This document shows, in pieces, positions 16,011-25,005 of a stretch of DNA of 40,263 nucleotides. The position numbers and the translations under genes were made by a program. Below the pieces are notes generated by a model. The model ran no database searches and was not told the origin of the DNA. It saw only the letters and a list, made by a program, of their open reading frames with translations. Origin of the DNA: Pseudomonadota bacterium (GTDB lineage: Bacteria; Pseudomonadota; Gammaproteobacteria; Burkholderiales; Burkholderiaceae_C); contig CAUJJO010000190.1 of assembly GCA_963205125.1 (NCBI GenBank), forward strand, positions 1 through 40,263. The letters run 5' to 3'. The stretch's first letter is position 1. Every line of letters begins with the position of its first letter.

Positions 16011-16916
16011 CCATCCGATCAGCACGTCCCTGCCCTGCACCGCCAGCGTCACGCGGCGGCCCAGCGGCAGGCTGAGCTTGGTCGGCACATGGCCGAAGGG
16101 CAGGCCGGTGAGGATGGGGATGCGGACGTGTTCGCGCATGCGATCGAGCATCGTCGCGACACGGTAGCCGCGGTCCAGCGGCGAGGGCTTCCAGCCGCCG
16201 AGGTCGCCCACCAGCAGCGCGCGCTGCTGCGCGAGCACGCCGCACTGCGCAAGCTGCAGCAGCATGCGCTCGACGCGGTAGGGGTGCTCGTTCACGTCCT
16301 CGATGAAGAGCAGGCCGCCGCGGATGCGCGCGGCCTTCGGAAAGTGCCGCGTGCCGATCAGCGAGCAGAGCATCGTCAGGTTGCCGCCCCACAGCGGCCC
16401 GCGCAGCAGCAGGCCATCGAAGCCCGGCGCGGTGCGAAAGCCCACCGCTTCCAGCTCGCCGCCCATGGCCTCGGCAAGGCAACCCGCGGTCACCTCGTCG
16501 ACGCCGCCCTCGGCGTCGCTGCGGCCGAAGTCGGCCAGCGCCATCGGCCCGGCCCAGCTCGCCGCCCCGGTGTGCGCCCACAGGGCGAGCTGCAGCGCGG
16601 TGAAGTCGCTGTGCCCGACCCAGCGCGTGCCGCGCTCGACGGCGCGCGCCAGCAGCGGCCAGTCGATGGCGTCCAGCAGCGGCGTAAGGCCGTAGCCACC
16701 GCGCGTGGCCATGGCCACGGCCGGCGCCTGCTGCGCCACGCGGTGCAAGGCCTGCAGCCGCGTCGCCTCGTCGCCGGCAAAGCGCTGGTGCCGGGACAGC
16801 GCGGCCTCGTCCACCTGCACGGCGAAACCCAGGTCCTGCAGGCGGCGGGCGGCGCGTTGCAGGCCGGCCTTGCGCGGCACGGCGCCCGAGGGGCTGAAGA
16901 GCGTGAGGGTGTTCAT
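16008..16916 (-). CDS. ldcA: LD-carboxypeptidase (peptidase family S66)
   Basis: A 302-residue cytoplasmic enzyme that removes the terminal D-Ala from murein tetrapeptides during peptidoglycan recycling. The Ser-Glu-His triad of family S66 is visible: Ser103 in VGHSDFTAL, Glu206 in LFIEDVNEHPYR and His276 in GLPFGH. Other family motifs are ATRGGYG and LWGGNLTML. Length is normal. The ATG at 16916 overlaps the tadA stop by four bases, so the two are co-translated, a conserved pairing in Burkholderiales. Nothing odd in the protein; its stop lies in a short tandem repeat. Confidence 0.93.
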   Translation of the reverse strand: MNTLTLFSPSGAVPRKAGLQRAARRLQDLGFAVQVDEAALSRHQRFAGDEATRLQALHRVAQQAPAVAMATRGGYGLTPLLDAIDWPLLARAVERGTRWVGHSDFTALQLALWAHTGAASWAGPMALADFGRSDAEGGVDEVTAGCLAEAMGGELEAVGFRTAPGFDGLLLRGPLWGGNLTMLCSLIGTRHFPKAARIRGGLLFIEDVNEHPYRVERMLLQLAQCGVLAQQRALLVGDLGGWKPSPLDRGYRVATMLDRMREHVRIPILTGLPFGHVPTKLSLPLGRRVTLAVQGRDVLIGW

Positions 16917-17488
16917 CGGTCCTCGGGCAGGTCGTGGAGTTCGGTCGCCTCGCCGGTGGGGATAGGCGGCGCCGGGTCGCCCGGGGCCGTGGCCGCGGCC
17001 TTCCCGGCGCGCTGCTCCTCGCGCCTGCGCGCGAAGAAGTCGCGCAGCAAGCTGCCGGCGTCATGGGCCAGCACGCCGCCGCGCACGACGGTGTGGTGGT
17101 TGAGCTGGGACTGCGCGAACAGGTCGAGCACCGAGCCGGCGGCACCGGTCTTGGGGTCCGGCGCGCCGAAGACCACGCGCTTGAAGCGCGCATGCATCAA
17201 GGCCATCGCGCACATCGCACAGGGCTCGAGCGTCACGTAGAGCTCGCACTCGGGCAGGCGGTAGTTCTCGAGCAGCGTGGCGGCGTGGCGCAGGGCGACG
17301 ATCTCGGCGTGCGCGGTCGGGTCGTGCGTGGTGATCGGCCGGTTGTAGCCGGTGGCCACGACCTGCATGCCGGACTCGTCACGGCGCACGATCACCGCGC
17401 CCACCGGCACCTCGCCGACCAGCCAGGCGTTGTGCGCCTGGTCCAGCGCCAGGCGCATGCCGCGTTCGTCGAAGAGGTCTTCGTCCAT
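16913..17488 (-). CDS. tadA: tRNA-specific adenosine deaminase
   Basis: A 191-residue deaminase that converts A34 to inosine in tRNA-Arg(ACG). The zinc site is complete: His60-Ala-Glu62 (HAEIVALRHAA) and PCAMC with Cys90 and Cys93. GEVPVGAVIV and the FGAPDPKTGAAGSV substrate-loop segment are typical. The C-terminal tail beyond ~160 is Arg/Ala/Pro-rich and longer than in E. coli. I start at the ATG 17488 (MDEDLFDERGMRLAL). An in-frame GTG at 17536 would add 16 residues with no family support. Neither has a strong ribosome site. Essential gene; co-translated with ldcA. Confidence 0.94.
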   Translation of the reverse strand: MDEDLFDERGMRLALDQAHNAWLVGEVPVGAVIVRRDESGMQVVATGYNRPITTHDPTAHAEIVALRHAATLLENYRLPECELYVTLEPCAMCAMALMHARFKRVVFGAPDPKTGAAGSVLDLFAQSQLNHHTVVRGGVLAHDAGSLLRDFFARRREEQRAGKAAATAPGDPAPPIPTGEATELHDLPEDR

Positions 17489-17677
17489 CGCTCGGGATGC
17501 TTGCTCTGCAGGCTGCTCATTGTGCCGTGCGGGCACTCAGGCGTTCGAGGGAGCGCAACGGGGCGACAAAGCTTGATCTACCGCCAGCTCCGCGCAGGGT
17601 CATCGCGGGCCATCGGCAAAAACATGCCTAGCATTGCCGCGCCGCGCGGGCGACCTGCCCTGCAGGCCCCCTGCCCC

Positions 17678-19165
17678 ATGCCCTTGCTGCAAGCCACCGC
17701 CCTCGCCCGCTCCTTCGGGTCGACGCGCGCGCTCGTCGATCTTTCGATGACGATCGAGGCCGGCGAGATCGTCGCCTTGATGGGCGCCAACGGCGCGGGC
17801 AAGTCGACCTTGGTGAAGATCCTCTCGGGCGTGCTTGCGCCCGACGCCGGGCAGATCCGCTTCAAGGGCCGGCCCTTTTCGCCGCGCACGCCGGGGCAGG
17901 CGAGTGCCGCGGGCGTGGTCACCGTGCACCAGTCGACGGATCTCGTGGGCATCCCCGGCCTCACGGTGGCCGACGCGCTGCTGCTCGAGCGCTTTGCCGA
18001 CCGACAGCAGCCCTTCTTCCTCTCGCGCGCCGGCGTGCAGCGGCAGGCGCAGGCCATGCTCGAGCACGCGGGCTTGGACCTGCCGCTGTCGCGCGACTTC
18101 GCCGAGCTGGCCGCGGCCGACCGCCAACTGGTGGCGATCGCGCGCGCGCTCGCCAAGCGCGCCGAGCTGCTGATCCTCGACGAACCCACGGCCAGCCTCT
18201 CTGCCGCCGAGTCGCAGCGCCTCTATGCCACCTTGCGCGAACTGCAGCGCCGCGGCATCGCCGTGCTCTACATCTCGCATCGCACCGCCGACCTGCAGGC
18301 GCTGGCCGACCGCGTCGTCGTGCTGCGCGGCGGGCGCGGGGTGGCCGAATTCGCGCGACCGGTCGACTTCACGCAGGCCATCGAGACGATGATCGGCCGC
18401 AGCCTGCGCATGGCGCGGCCGGGCCTGCGCGCCGCGCGCGGCGAGCCTCTGCTGCGCCTGCGCGATGCGCGCTTGCGCCGCGAGAGCGAGCCCTTCGCGC
18501 TCGAGCTGCACCGCGGCGAAGTGGTCGCCATCACCGGCGTGCTCGGTGTGGGCAAGAGCCGGCTGCTGCGCGCCCTCTACGGCTGCACGCCGCTCGTCGC
18601 CGGCCGCATGGAGCTCGACGGCAGGCCCTATGCCCCGGCGAGCCCGGGCCAGGCGCTTGCCCGCGGCGTCTGCATGGCCGGCGAGGACCGGCATCGCAGC
18701 TCGCTGATGCCGCGCGACTGGCCCGGCGAAAGCGTCGCCCAGACGATCGCGCTGCCGCACCTTGCGCGCTGGTTTCCCCGCGGCTTCGTGCGCCACGCCT
18801 TCGAGAACGCCAAGGCGCAGTCGGCGATCGAGCGCCTGGCCATCCGCGCTGCCGGGCCGACCGCCTCGGTGTGGACGCTCTCCGGCGGCAACCAGCAGAA
18901 GGTCGTGCTCGGGCGCTGGGAGGCCGAGCCCGCCACGCTGCTGCTGCTCGACGAGCCCTTCCAGGGCGTCGATGTCGGCGCGCGCCAGGATCTCATCGAC
19001 GCCATCCGCGCGCGCAGCGAGGGCGCGACGCTGATCGCCACCTCCGACCCCGAGGAGGCGATCGAGGTCGCCGACCGCGTGCTCGTGATGGACCACCACA
19101 GCCTGCGCGAACCCGAGCCGGTGCACGGCGACGAAGAAGCCCCAGCGCTCGAAGCCACCCGATGA
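17678..19165 (+). CDS. Ribose/sugar-type ABC importer ATPase (RbsA/MglA-like)
   Basis: A 495-residue double ATPase. Domain 1 has Walker A GANGAGKST, a variant signature (AELAAADRQLVAIARAL) and Walker B LLILDEPTASL. Domain 2 has the degenerate Walker A GVLGVGKSR usual in this family, signature LSGGNQQKVVLGRWE and Walker B LLLLDEPFQGVDVGA. The arrangement matches CUT2-type importers for pentoses, nucleosides or autoinducer-like sugars. The ATG at 17678 was chosen by alignment to the family; an in-frame ATG at 17624 would add 18 residues, and neither has a good ribosome site. Its TGA overlaps the permease ATG. First gene of a four-gene operon. Confidence 0.93.
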   Translation: MPLLQATALARSFGSTRALVDLSMTIEAGEIVALMGANGAGKSTLVKILSGVLAPDAGQIRFKGRPFSPRTPGQASAAGVVTVHQSTDLVGIPGLTVADALLLERFADRQQPFFLSRAGVQRQAQAMLEHAGLDLPLSRDFAELAAADRQLVAIARALAKRAELLILDEPTASLSAAESQRLYATLRELQRRGIAVLYISHRTADLQALADRVVVLRGGRGVAEFARPVDFTQAIETMIGRSLRMARPGLRAARGEPLLRLRDARLRRESEPFALELHRGEVVAITGVLGVGKSRLLRALYGCTPLVAGRMELDGRPYAPASPGQALARGVCMAGEDRHRSSLMPRDWPGESVAQTIALPHLARWFPRGFVRHAFENAKAQSAIERLAIRAAGPTASVWTLSGGNQQKVVLGRWEAEPATLLLLDEPFQGVDVGARQDLIDAIRARSEGATLIATSDPEEAIEVADRVLVMDHHSLREPEPVHGDEEAPALEATR

Positions 19166-20178
19166 CGAACGCAAACGACAAGACCACGGCCCCTGGGCCC
19201 GACCTGCTCGAAGCGCTGCGCCGAAGCGCGGTGTTCGTGCTGCTGGCGCTGATGATCATCGGCTTCGCGATCGCGCAGCCGGCCTTCATCCAGATCGACA
19301 ACCTGATGAGCATCCTGCAGGCGGTGGCGGTGGTGGCCATCCTCGGCGCCGGGGTGACGCTCACGCTCGCGGTGGGCGGCTTCGACCTCTCGATCGGCGC
19401 GGTCGCCGCGTCGAGCGTCATGGCCGCCAGCTACGCGATGATCGTCTGGCAGCTCGGCGCCTTCTGGACCGTGCTGCTGGTGCTGCTGCTGGGGGCCTGC
19501 GTCGGCCTGCTCAACGCGCTGCTCATCGTGCGGCTGAAGGTGCCGGACCTGCTGGCCACGCTCTCGATGATGTTCCTGCTCAGCGGCCTGCAGCTCATCC
19601 CCACCGGCGGGCGCTCGATCGCCAGCGGCCTGATCCTGCCCGACGGCTCGACCGCGCCCGGGCGCTACGACCCGGACTTCCTGCGCATCGGCCGCTCGCT
19701 GCTGTTCGACGTCGTGCCGCTGCCCGTCGTCATCCTCGCCATGGTGGCCCTCGTGCTGCACGTGCTCACCGAGCGCACGCGCTTCGGGCGGCTGCTCTTT
19801 GCCACCGGCGGCAACGAACTGGCGACAAGGCTGGCCGGCGGCGCCACCGAGCGGCTGCGAACCTGGGCCTACGTCATCTCGGGGACGCTGGCGTCGCTGG
19901 GCGGCCTCGTCGTTGCGGCGCGCGTGGGGCGCGGCGACGTGTCCTCGGGCGCTTCGCTGCTGATGGACTCGGTGGCCGCGGCGCTGATCGGCTTTGCCGT
20001 GCTCGGCCTGCGCCGGCCCAACGTGCTGGGCGCCGTCGTCGGCGCGGTCTTCGTCGGCGTGCTGCTCAACGGCCTGACCATGCTCAACGCGCCCTACTAC
20101 ACGCAGGACTTCGTGAAGGGCGCGGTGCTCGTCGGCGCGCTCGCCCTCACCTACGGCATCGCGCGCACGCGCGGCTGA
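19162..20178 (+). CDS. Ribose/sugar-type ABC importer permease (RbsC-like)
   Basis: A 338-residue inner-membrane permease of the BPD_transp_2 family with about ten hydrophobic spans. Family motifs: ILGAGVTLTLAVGGFDLSIG near 65-85, the LKVPDLLATLSMMFLLSG span and TRFGRLLFATGGNELATRLA, the ATPase-docking loop. The start is fixed by an ATGA overlap with the ATPase gene. The SBP gene follows 57 bases downstream. The substrate cannot be read from the sequence. Confidence 0.93.
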   Translation: MTNANDKTTAPGPDLLEALRRSAVFVLLALMIIGFAIAQPAFIQIDNLMSILQAVAVVAILGAGVTLTLAVGGFDLSIGAVAASSVMAASYAMIVWQLGAFWTVLLVLLLGACVGLLNALLIVRLKVPDLLATLSMMFLLSGLQLIPTGGRSIASGLILPDGSTAPGRYDPDFLRIGRSLLFDVVPLPVVILAMVALVLHVLTERTRFGRLLFATGGNELATRLAGGATERLRTWAYVISGTLASLGGLVVAARVGRGDVSSGASLLMDSVAAALIGFAVLGLRRPNVLGAVVGAVFVGVLLNGLTMLNAPYYTQDFVKGAVLVGALALTYGIARTRG

Positions 20179-20235
20179 GCCGCCTGCGCCCTGCCTCTGC
20201 CTTTCCCGACCCCGAACCACCCCGAGGAGAACGAG

Positions 20236-21279
20236 ATGAAGCACGTCACCAGACCCCTGTTCGCCGCCGCCGTCGCGGCCACGTTCGCGCTTTGCGGGCC
20301 CGCCCAGGCCCAGGGCCTGAAGGGCGCACCGGCGCCCTTCGACAAGGGCGGCGTGAAGATCGCCGCGGTCAGCTTCCTCGGCGCGGGCGACTGGCTGCAG
20401 GCCTTCGAGGCCGGCGTCAAGCGCCAGGCCGACGCCTTGGGCGTCAAGCTCACGCTGGCGCAGGCGCGCAACGACAACGACACGCAGCGCAACCTGATCC
20501 AGCAGGCCATCAACCTGCGCGTGGACGGCATCATCATCAACAACGGCCGCCCCGAGGTGCTGAAGGACATCGCGCAGAAGGCGCTGGACGCCGGCATCAA
20601 GGTCGTCGCCTACGACGTGAACCTCGACAACCCGAAGATCCCACAGATCGAGCAGAGCGACGCCGACATGGCGCGCCTCGTGCTCGAGCAGGCGGTCAAG
20701 GACAAGGGCAAGGGCTTCACCGGCGGCGCGGTCTACGTCGCCGGCTTCGCGCCGCTGGACCGCCGCTACGCGGTGTGGAAGGAGTTCGCGGGCAAGTACG
20801 GCCTGAAGGAGAAGGCGGTGTGGGGCGTCGTCAACGACACCGTGCCGGCGTCGGTCGCCGACCAGACCAAGGCCGTGCTGCGCGCCAACCCCGACATCGC
20901 CGTCGTCTTCACGCCCTGGGACGAGTTCGCCAAGGGCGTGAAGCTCGCCATCGACGAACTGGGCGTCTCGAAGAAGGTGAAGATCTACGGCGTCGACATC
21001 TCGACCGCCGACATCCAGCTCATGACCGAGCCCGACAGCGCCTGGATGGCCACCGCGGCGACCAACGCCGCCGTGGTCGGCGAGGTCGCGGTGCGCGCGG
21101 TCTCGCTGGCGATCGCCGGCCAGTTCCCCGGGCGCTCGGTGATGCTCAAGCCGACGCTGGTCACGCGCGACGACCTGCTGAAGAACAAGATCGCCACCAT
21201 CGAGGACCTGCAGAAGAAGTTCTCCGCCTTCCAGAAGAGCGACGCCGCCACCGCGGCGTGGATCCCGGCGGGCAAGTAA
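20236..21279 (+). CDS. Sugar-type ABC importer periplasmic binding protein
   Basis: A 347-residue periplasmic binding protein of the ribose-binding type (Peripla_BP_4). The signal peptide ends in GPAQAQG (cleavage near residue 26). The fold signature is clear: strand VKIAAVSFLGAGDWLQAFEAG, then QADALGVKLTLAQARNDNDT, QQAINLRVDGIIINNGRPE and VVFTPWDEFAKGVKLAI. An Asp-containing hinge (YGVDISTADIQLM) follows. GAGGAGA precedes the ATG. It delivers its ligand to the permease/ATPase encoded upstream. A beta-propeller protein is encoded 42 bases downstream, which may act on the imported compound. Confidence 0.92.
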   Translation: MKHVTRPLFAAAVAATFALCGPAQAQGLKGAPAPFDKGGVKIAAVSFLGAGDWLQAFEAGVKRQADALGVKLTLAQARNDNDTQRNLIQQAINLRVDGIIINNGRPEVLKDIAQKALDAGIKVVAYDVNLDNPKIPQIEQSDADMARLVLEQAVKDKGKGFTGGAVYVAGFAPLDRRYAVWKEFAGKYGLKEKAVWGVVNDTVPASVADQTKAVLRANPDIAVVFTPWDEFAKGVKLAIDELGVSKKVKIYGVDISTADIQLMTEPDSAWMATAATNAAVVGEVAVRAVSLAIAGQFPGRSVMLKPTLVTRDDLLKNKIATIEDLQKKFSAFQKSDAATAAWIPAGK

Positions 21280-21321
21280 GGCTGCGACCCGCCTCGCACG
21301 TTCACGATCAACGGTCCCGCC

Positions 21322-22572
21322 ATGCGCCTGCCCACGCCCGACCACGCCCGCAACATGAAGCTGATCGGCCACTCCGACGTCGGCGGGCGCGGCGACGGGC
21401 TGCAGCTCATGGTGCACCGCGGCCACGCCTACATCGGTCATCCGTGGTCGCACGGCTTCTCGATCGTCGACGTGCGCGACCCGCGCCGCCCCGGCGCGGT
21501 GTCCTACGTCCCCGCGCCGCCCAACACCTGGAACATCCACCAGCAGGCGCACGACGATCTGCTGCTCGTCATCGACGCGCTGGACCTCTTCGCCGGCGTC
21601 GCGGCCTTCGCCGACGAGCGCGCCTACTACACGAAGTCGATGGCGGATTCCGTGGGCGGCGAAGCGGCGCACAAGGCGCGCGCCTGGACCGCAGGAATGA
21701 CGATCTACGACATCGCGGTGCCCGACCGGCCGCGCCGGATCGGCCAGCTCGAAGTCGACGGCGTGGGCCTGCACCGCATCTGGTACGTCGGCGGGCGCTG
21801 GGCCTACGCCTCGGCGCTGCTCGACGGCTTCACCGACTACATCTTCGTCACCATCGACCTGGCCGACCCGACGCGGCCGCAACTCGCTGGTCGCTGGTGG
21901 CTGCCGGGCATGCACCACGCCGCAGGCGAGGTCTCGCAGGCGCCCCCCGGGCGGCGCTTTGCGCTGCACCACGCGCTGGTGGCCGGCGACACCGCCTACG
22001 CCTGCTGGCGCGACGGCGGGCTCACGCTGCTGGACGTGAGCGACCGCAGCGCACCGCGGCTCATCAAGCACCACAACTGGTGCCCGCCCTATGGCGGGGG
22101 CACGCATTCGGCGCTGCCGCTGGTCGAGCGCGGCCTGCTCGTCGTCGCCGACGAGGCGGTGCTCGACGAGGAGGAGGACGGCCGCAAGCACACCTGGGTC
22201 TTCGACATCCGCGAACCCACGAACCCGATCAGCATCGCCACCTTCCCCATCCCCGGCGAGATCGACTACGCGAAGAAGGGCGGCCACTTCGGCCCGCACA
22301 ACCTGCACGAGAATCGCCCGGGCAGCTTCGTCTCCGACACCCTGGTCTTCGCCACCTGGCAGAACGCCGGCATCCGCGCCTTCGACCTCCGCGACCCCTA
22401 CCGCCCGGTGGAAGTCGGCGCCCTCGTCCCCGCGGCCCCCGCGCGCATGCTCGACAAGCGCCCGCACCGCCCGCCCGTCATCCAGTCGGCCGACGTCTTC
22501 GTCGACGCCGCCGGCCTCGTCTACGCCACCGACTACAACGCGGGCCTCGAGATCATCGAGTTCGGAGGTTGA
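21322..22572 (+). CDS. LVIVD-repeat beta-propeller protein, candidate metallo-enzyme
   Basis: A 416-residue protein built from repeated units ending in a VD/FD strand: FSIVDVRDPRRPG, MTIYDIAVPDRPR, FVTIDLADPTRPQ, LTLLDVSDRSAPR, WVFDIREPTNP, IRAFDLRDPYRP. This is the LVIVD pattern of beta-propellers. Each blade opens with a His: H73 (NIHQQAH), H151 (GLHRIW), H216/H217 (LHHALV), H262 (GTHSAL) and H326 (GPHNLHE). Inner-strand histidines in propellers often line a central metal or substrate site. There is no signal peptide, so it is probably cytoplasmic. It is the last gene of the sugar-type ABC operon. I infer an enzymatic role on the imported ligand; no catalytic function is established from sequence. 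Confidence 0.82.
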   Translation: MRLPTPDHARNMKLIGHSDVGGRGDGLQLMVHRGHAYIGHPWSHGFSIVDVRDPRRPGAVSYVPAPPNTWNIHQQAHDDLLLVIDALDLFAGVAAFADERAYYTKSMADSVGGEAAHKARAWTAGMTIYDIAVPDRPRRIGQLEVDGVGLHRIWYVGGRWAYASALLDGFTDYIFVTIDLADPTRPQLAGRWWLPGMHHAAGEVSQAPPGRRFALHHALVAGDTAYACWRDGGLTLLDVSDRSAPRLIKHHNWCPPYGGGTHSALPLVERGLLVVADEAVLDEEEDGRKHTWVFDIREPTNPISIATFPIPGEIDYAKKGGHFGPHNLHENRPGSFVSDTLVFATWQNAGIRAFDLRDPYRPVEVGALVPAAPARMLDKRPHRPPVIQSADVFVDAAGLVYATDYNAGLEIIEFGG

Positions 22573-22592
22573 AGGCGGCGGCCGATCCGCCC

Positions 22593-22648
22593 GCCATCCC
22601 TTCGGCGAAGTCCGACCGGCAGAGTCAGATCGGCGAAGGGTGGATGGC
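22593..22648. terminator. Imperfect hairpin between the sugar ABC operon and ppa
   Basis: GCCATCC..CTTCGGCGA is followed by TCGGCGAAGGGTGGATGGC, which pair with a three-base bulge and one mismatch, around a ~20-base loop. No T-run follows. TAGACT at 22650-22655, directly after it, is a plausible -10 for ppa. Confidence 0.35.
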
Positions 22649-22737
22649 CTAGACTGCCCGCCGTCCAAGGACGCGCCGCGACGTGAAGATGCGGTCGGCC
22701 GTCCGCCTGCTCCGCGACCGATGAAGGGGAAGACGCC

Positions 22738-23286
22738 ATGTTTCTCGAACACCTGCCGATCGGCAACGACCCGCCGCGCGAAGTCAACGTCGTCATCGAG
22801 GTGCCGATCGGCGGCGAGCCGATCAAGTACGAGCTCGACAAGGAAGCGTGCATGCTGGTCGTCGACCGCTTCCTCTACACGCCCATGCGCTACCCGGGCA
22901 ACTACGGCTTCATTCCGCACACGCTGTCCGAGGACGGCGACCCCTGCGACGTGCTGGTGGCCAACACGCGGCCGCTGATGCCGGGGGCGGCGATCGCGGT
23001 GCGCCCGGTGGGCGTGCTGAAGATGACCGACGAGGCCGGCGGCGACGAGAAGATCATCGCGGTGCCGACGACACGCCTGACGCAGCGCTACGCGCACATC
23101 AAGACGGCGGCCGACCTGCCCGACATCACGCGCCGGCAGATCGAGCACTTCTTCTCCCACTACAAGGACCTCGAGCCCGGCAAGTGGGTGAAGTTCGACG
23201 GCTGGGGCGAGGTCGAGGAGGCGCAACGCCTGATCACCGAAGCCATCGCCCGCGCGCGCCGCGCCGCGGATCGCAAGGCCGGCTGA
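22738..23286 (+). CDS. ppa: Inorganic pyrophosphatase (family I)
   Basis: A 182-residue cytoplasmic pyrophosphatase (PPi to 2 Pi). The metal-binding signature DGDPCDVLV is at residues 66-74 (Asp66, Asp68, Asp71). Other active-site parts are IKYELDKE (29-36), [20 protein letters not shown] (43-62) and the conserved DEKIIAVP. Length is normal. The ATG at 22738 follows GAAGGGGAAG. It has its own spacer with a possible TAGACT -10, so it is likely transcribed separately from the ABC operon upstream. Confidence 0.96.
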   Translation: MFLEHLPIGNDPPREVNVVIEVPIGGEPIKYELDKEACMLVVDRFLYTPMRYPGNYGFIPHTLSEDGDPCDVLVANTRPLMPGAAIAVRPVGVLKMTDEAGGDEKIIAVPTTRLTQRYAHIKTAADLPDITRRQIEHFFSHYKDLEPGKWVKFDGWGEVEEAQRLITEAIARARRAADRKAG

Positions 23287-23391
23287 GCGCCGGGCAGGGG
23301 CCGCCCCGCCGCGGTGACCCTGCGCCGAACAAGGGCGAGCGGCGTTTGCGCAGGAGCGCGGGAACAGAATGCCGTACCCGAGGCCTTGCCC

Positions 23392-24237
23392 ATGAACCGA
23401 GCCGACCCGATCGAGCGTGCGAAGCGCTTTCGCGCATTGCACGACCGCAGCCGCGTGCTGCTGCTGCCCAATGCCTGGGACGCGGCCAGCGCCTGCGTGC
23501 TGGCGGACCTGGGCTTCGCGGCGATCGCCACCACCAGCGGCGGCGTGGCCTGGTCGCTGGGCTACGCCGACGGCGAGGAGACGCCGCTGCCGCTGGTGCT
23601 CGACGCCGTCGCGCGCATGGCGCGCGCAACGCCGCTGCCCTTGACGGTCGACTTCGAGGCGGGCTTTGGCGACGACCCGCGCGCGGTGGTCCGCAGCGTG
23701 CGCGCGGTGATCGAGGCCGGCGCGGTCGGCATCAACCTCGAGGACGGCATCCGCCACGAGACGCTGCGGCCGATCGACGACGCCGCCGCACGCATCGCCG
23801 CCGCACGCGAGGCGGCCGCGGCCAGCGGGGTGCCGCTCTTCATCAACGCGCGCGTCGACAACTGGATCATCGGCGGCAGCCTCGGCGAAGACGAGCGCCT
23901 CGATGAGGCGCTGCGCCGCGCCCGCGCCTATCTTGCCGCCGGGGCCGACGGCATCTATCCGATCGCCGCGACGCGGCCCGAGACGATCGCGCGCCTTTGC
24001 CGGGCGATCGATGCGCCCGTCAACATCGGCGCACGCCCGGGCCTGCCGGCGCTGCCCGAGCTCGCCCGCCTGGGTGTGGCACGGGTCAGCACGGCGACGC
24101 GGCTGGCCGCGGTGGCGCTCGCCGCCACGCGCGAGGCCGCACGCCGGATGCTCGAGAGCGGCGGCTTCGACAGCCTGGAGGCCGGCTTCGGCTACCCGGA
24201 CATGCAGCGCCTGCTGGCTCGCCCGCCGAGCCCATGA
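23392..24237 (+). CDS. Isocitrate lyase/PEP mutase family protein
   Basis: A 281-residue TIM-barrel enzyme of the ICL/PEP-mutase superfamily. Seen: LPNAWDAASACVLADLGF (25-42), TTSGGVAWSLGYADGE (48-62), metal-binding VDFEAGFGDD (86-95, Asp87 and Glu89), INLEDG (115-120) and FINARVD. The catalytic KKCGH loop of true isocitrate lyase is absent. Members of this subgroup cleave or form C-C or C-P bonds next to a carboxylate (oxaloacetate, 2-methylisocitrate or phosphonopyruvate type chemistry), but the reaction here is not determined. The start at ATG 23392 gives the family N-terminus; an upstream extension to 23314 is open but lacks similarity. It precedes an AhpD-like gene by 36 bases. Confidence 0.88.
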   Translation: MNRADPIERAKRFRALHDRSRVLLLPNAWDAASACVLADLGFAAIATTSGGVAWSLGYADGEETPLPLVLDAVARMARATPLPLTVDFEAGFGDDPRAVVRSVRAVIEAGAVGINLEDGIRHETLRPIDDAAARIAAAREAAAASGVPLFINARVDNWIIGGSLGEDERLDEALRRARAYLAAGADGIYPIAATRPETIARLCRAIDAPVNIGARPGLPALPELARLGVARVSTATRLAAVALAATREAARRMLESGGFDSLEAGFGYPDMQRLLARPPSP

Positions 24238-24273
24238 GCCCCACGAATCGATCCCCACGCACGGAGCCTCACC

Positions 24274-24744
24274 ATGGAACAACGCCTCGACTACAAGACC
24301 GCCTCGCCCGGCGGCTTCCAGGCCATGCTGCAGATGCAGTTGGCCGTGAACAAGAGCGGCCTCGAGGAGTCGCTGCTCGAACTGGTGAAGTCGCGCGCCT
24401 CGCAGATCAACGGCTGCGCCTGGTGCCTGGACATGCACACCAAGGACGCCCGCGCGATGGGCGAGACCGAGCAGCGCCTTTACCTGCTGCCGGTCTGGCG
24501 TGACGCGTCCTGCTACACGCCGCGCGAGCGTGCGGCACTGGCCTGGACCGAGGCCGTGACGAAGATCGCCGACGTGCACGACGTGCCCGATGCCATCTAC
24601 GCCGAGGCGCGCAAGCACTTCGACGAGCGCGCGCTCGTCGACCTGACGATGGCGATCATCGCGATCAACGGCTGGAATCGCCTCAACGTCGCCTTCCGCA
24701 CCAAGGTCGGCGACTACGTCAGCCCGCACGCCAAGCCGCGCTGA
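24274..24744 (+). CDS. AhpD-like carboxymuconolactone decarboxylase family protein
   Basis: A 156-residue alpha-helical protein. The redox motif lies at E36-LVKSRASQINGCAWCLDMH: Cys48, Cys51 and His55, as in AhpD-type peroxidase partners. The downstream part (ERAALAWTEAVTKIAD, LTMAIIAINGWNRLNVAF) fits the small alkylhydroperoxidase subgroup. It probably acts as a trimeric or hexameric thiol peroxidase or disulfide reductase in the cytoplasm. Decarboxylase activity is unlikely because true decarboxylases lack the CxxC. It follows the PEP-mutase-like gene in the same direction and may share its transcript. Confidence 0.9.
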   Translation: MEQRLDYKTASPGGFQAMLQMQLAVNKSGLEESLLELVKSRASQINGCAWCLDMHTKDARAMGETEQRLYLLPVWRDASCYTPRERAALAWTEAVTKIADVHDVPDAIYAEARKHFDERALVDLTMAIIAINGWNRLNVAFRTKVGDYVSPHAKPR

Positions 24745-24897
24745 AGCCGGGGCCTGCGCGCCCCCACGCGCCCTCGCGCGTCCCTCACGCGCCCCTCACC
24801 GCCCCCTCCACACGCGCCCCGGCGCCTACCCCGCAAGCACGGGGAGCGGGCGCCTGTCGTCGGTATTCACCCCCGGCGGCGCGCGCACCCCGCTCCC

Positions 24898-24903
24898 TAC
24901 AAT
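24898..24903 (+). promoter_or_regulatory. -10 box of the TRAP transporter genes
   Basis: TACAAT about 100 bases upstream of the TRAP small-subunit ATG, in an otherwise G/C-rich 260-base spacer (24745-25005) that holds nothing else recognisable. No clear -35. Confidence 0.4.
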
Positions 24904-25005
24904 CGGCCGCCACCTGGATGCGGCCGGATGCGACCGTGCGCGCCCGCACGGTCGCCCTTCTTCCCCCTGCCCGGCCGCGGCATCCTCCAACCGGCCCTTT
25001 CCCCG

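Noticed and set aside
17624..17680. Upstream in-frame ATG for the sugar-type ABC ATPase
   Set aside because: The extra 18 residues are Pro/Ala-rich and not found in the family; the start at 17678 aligns with homologues. Kept as an alternative in the gene entry.
18628..24729. An uninterrupted minus-strand open frame of about 2000 codons opposite the sugar ABC, ppa and AhpD genes
   Set aside because: It is antisense to six genes with clear family motifs and reads as Arg/His/Asp-rich sequence without domains, which is the usual shadow of high-GC coding DNA.
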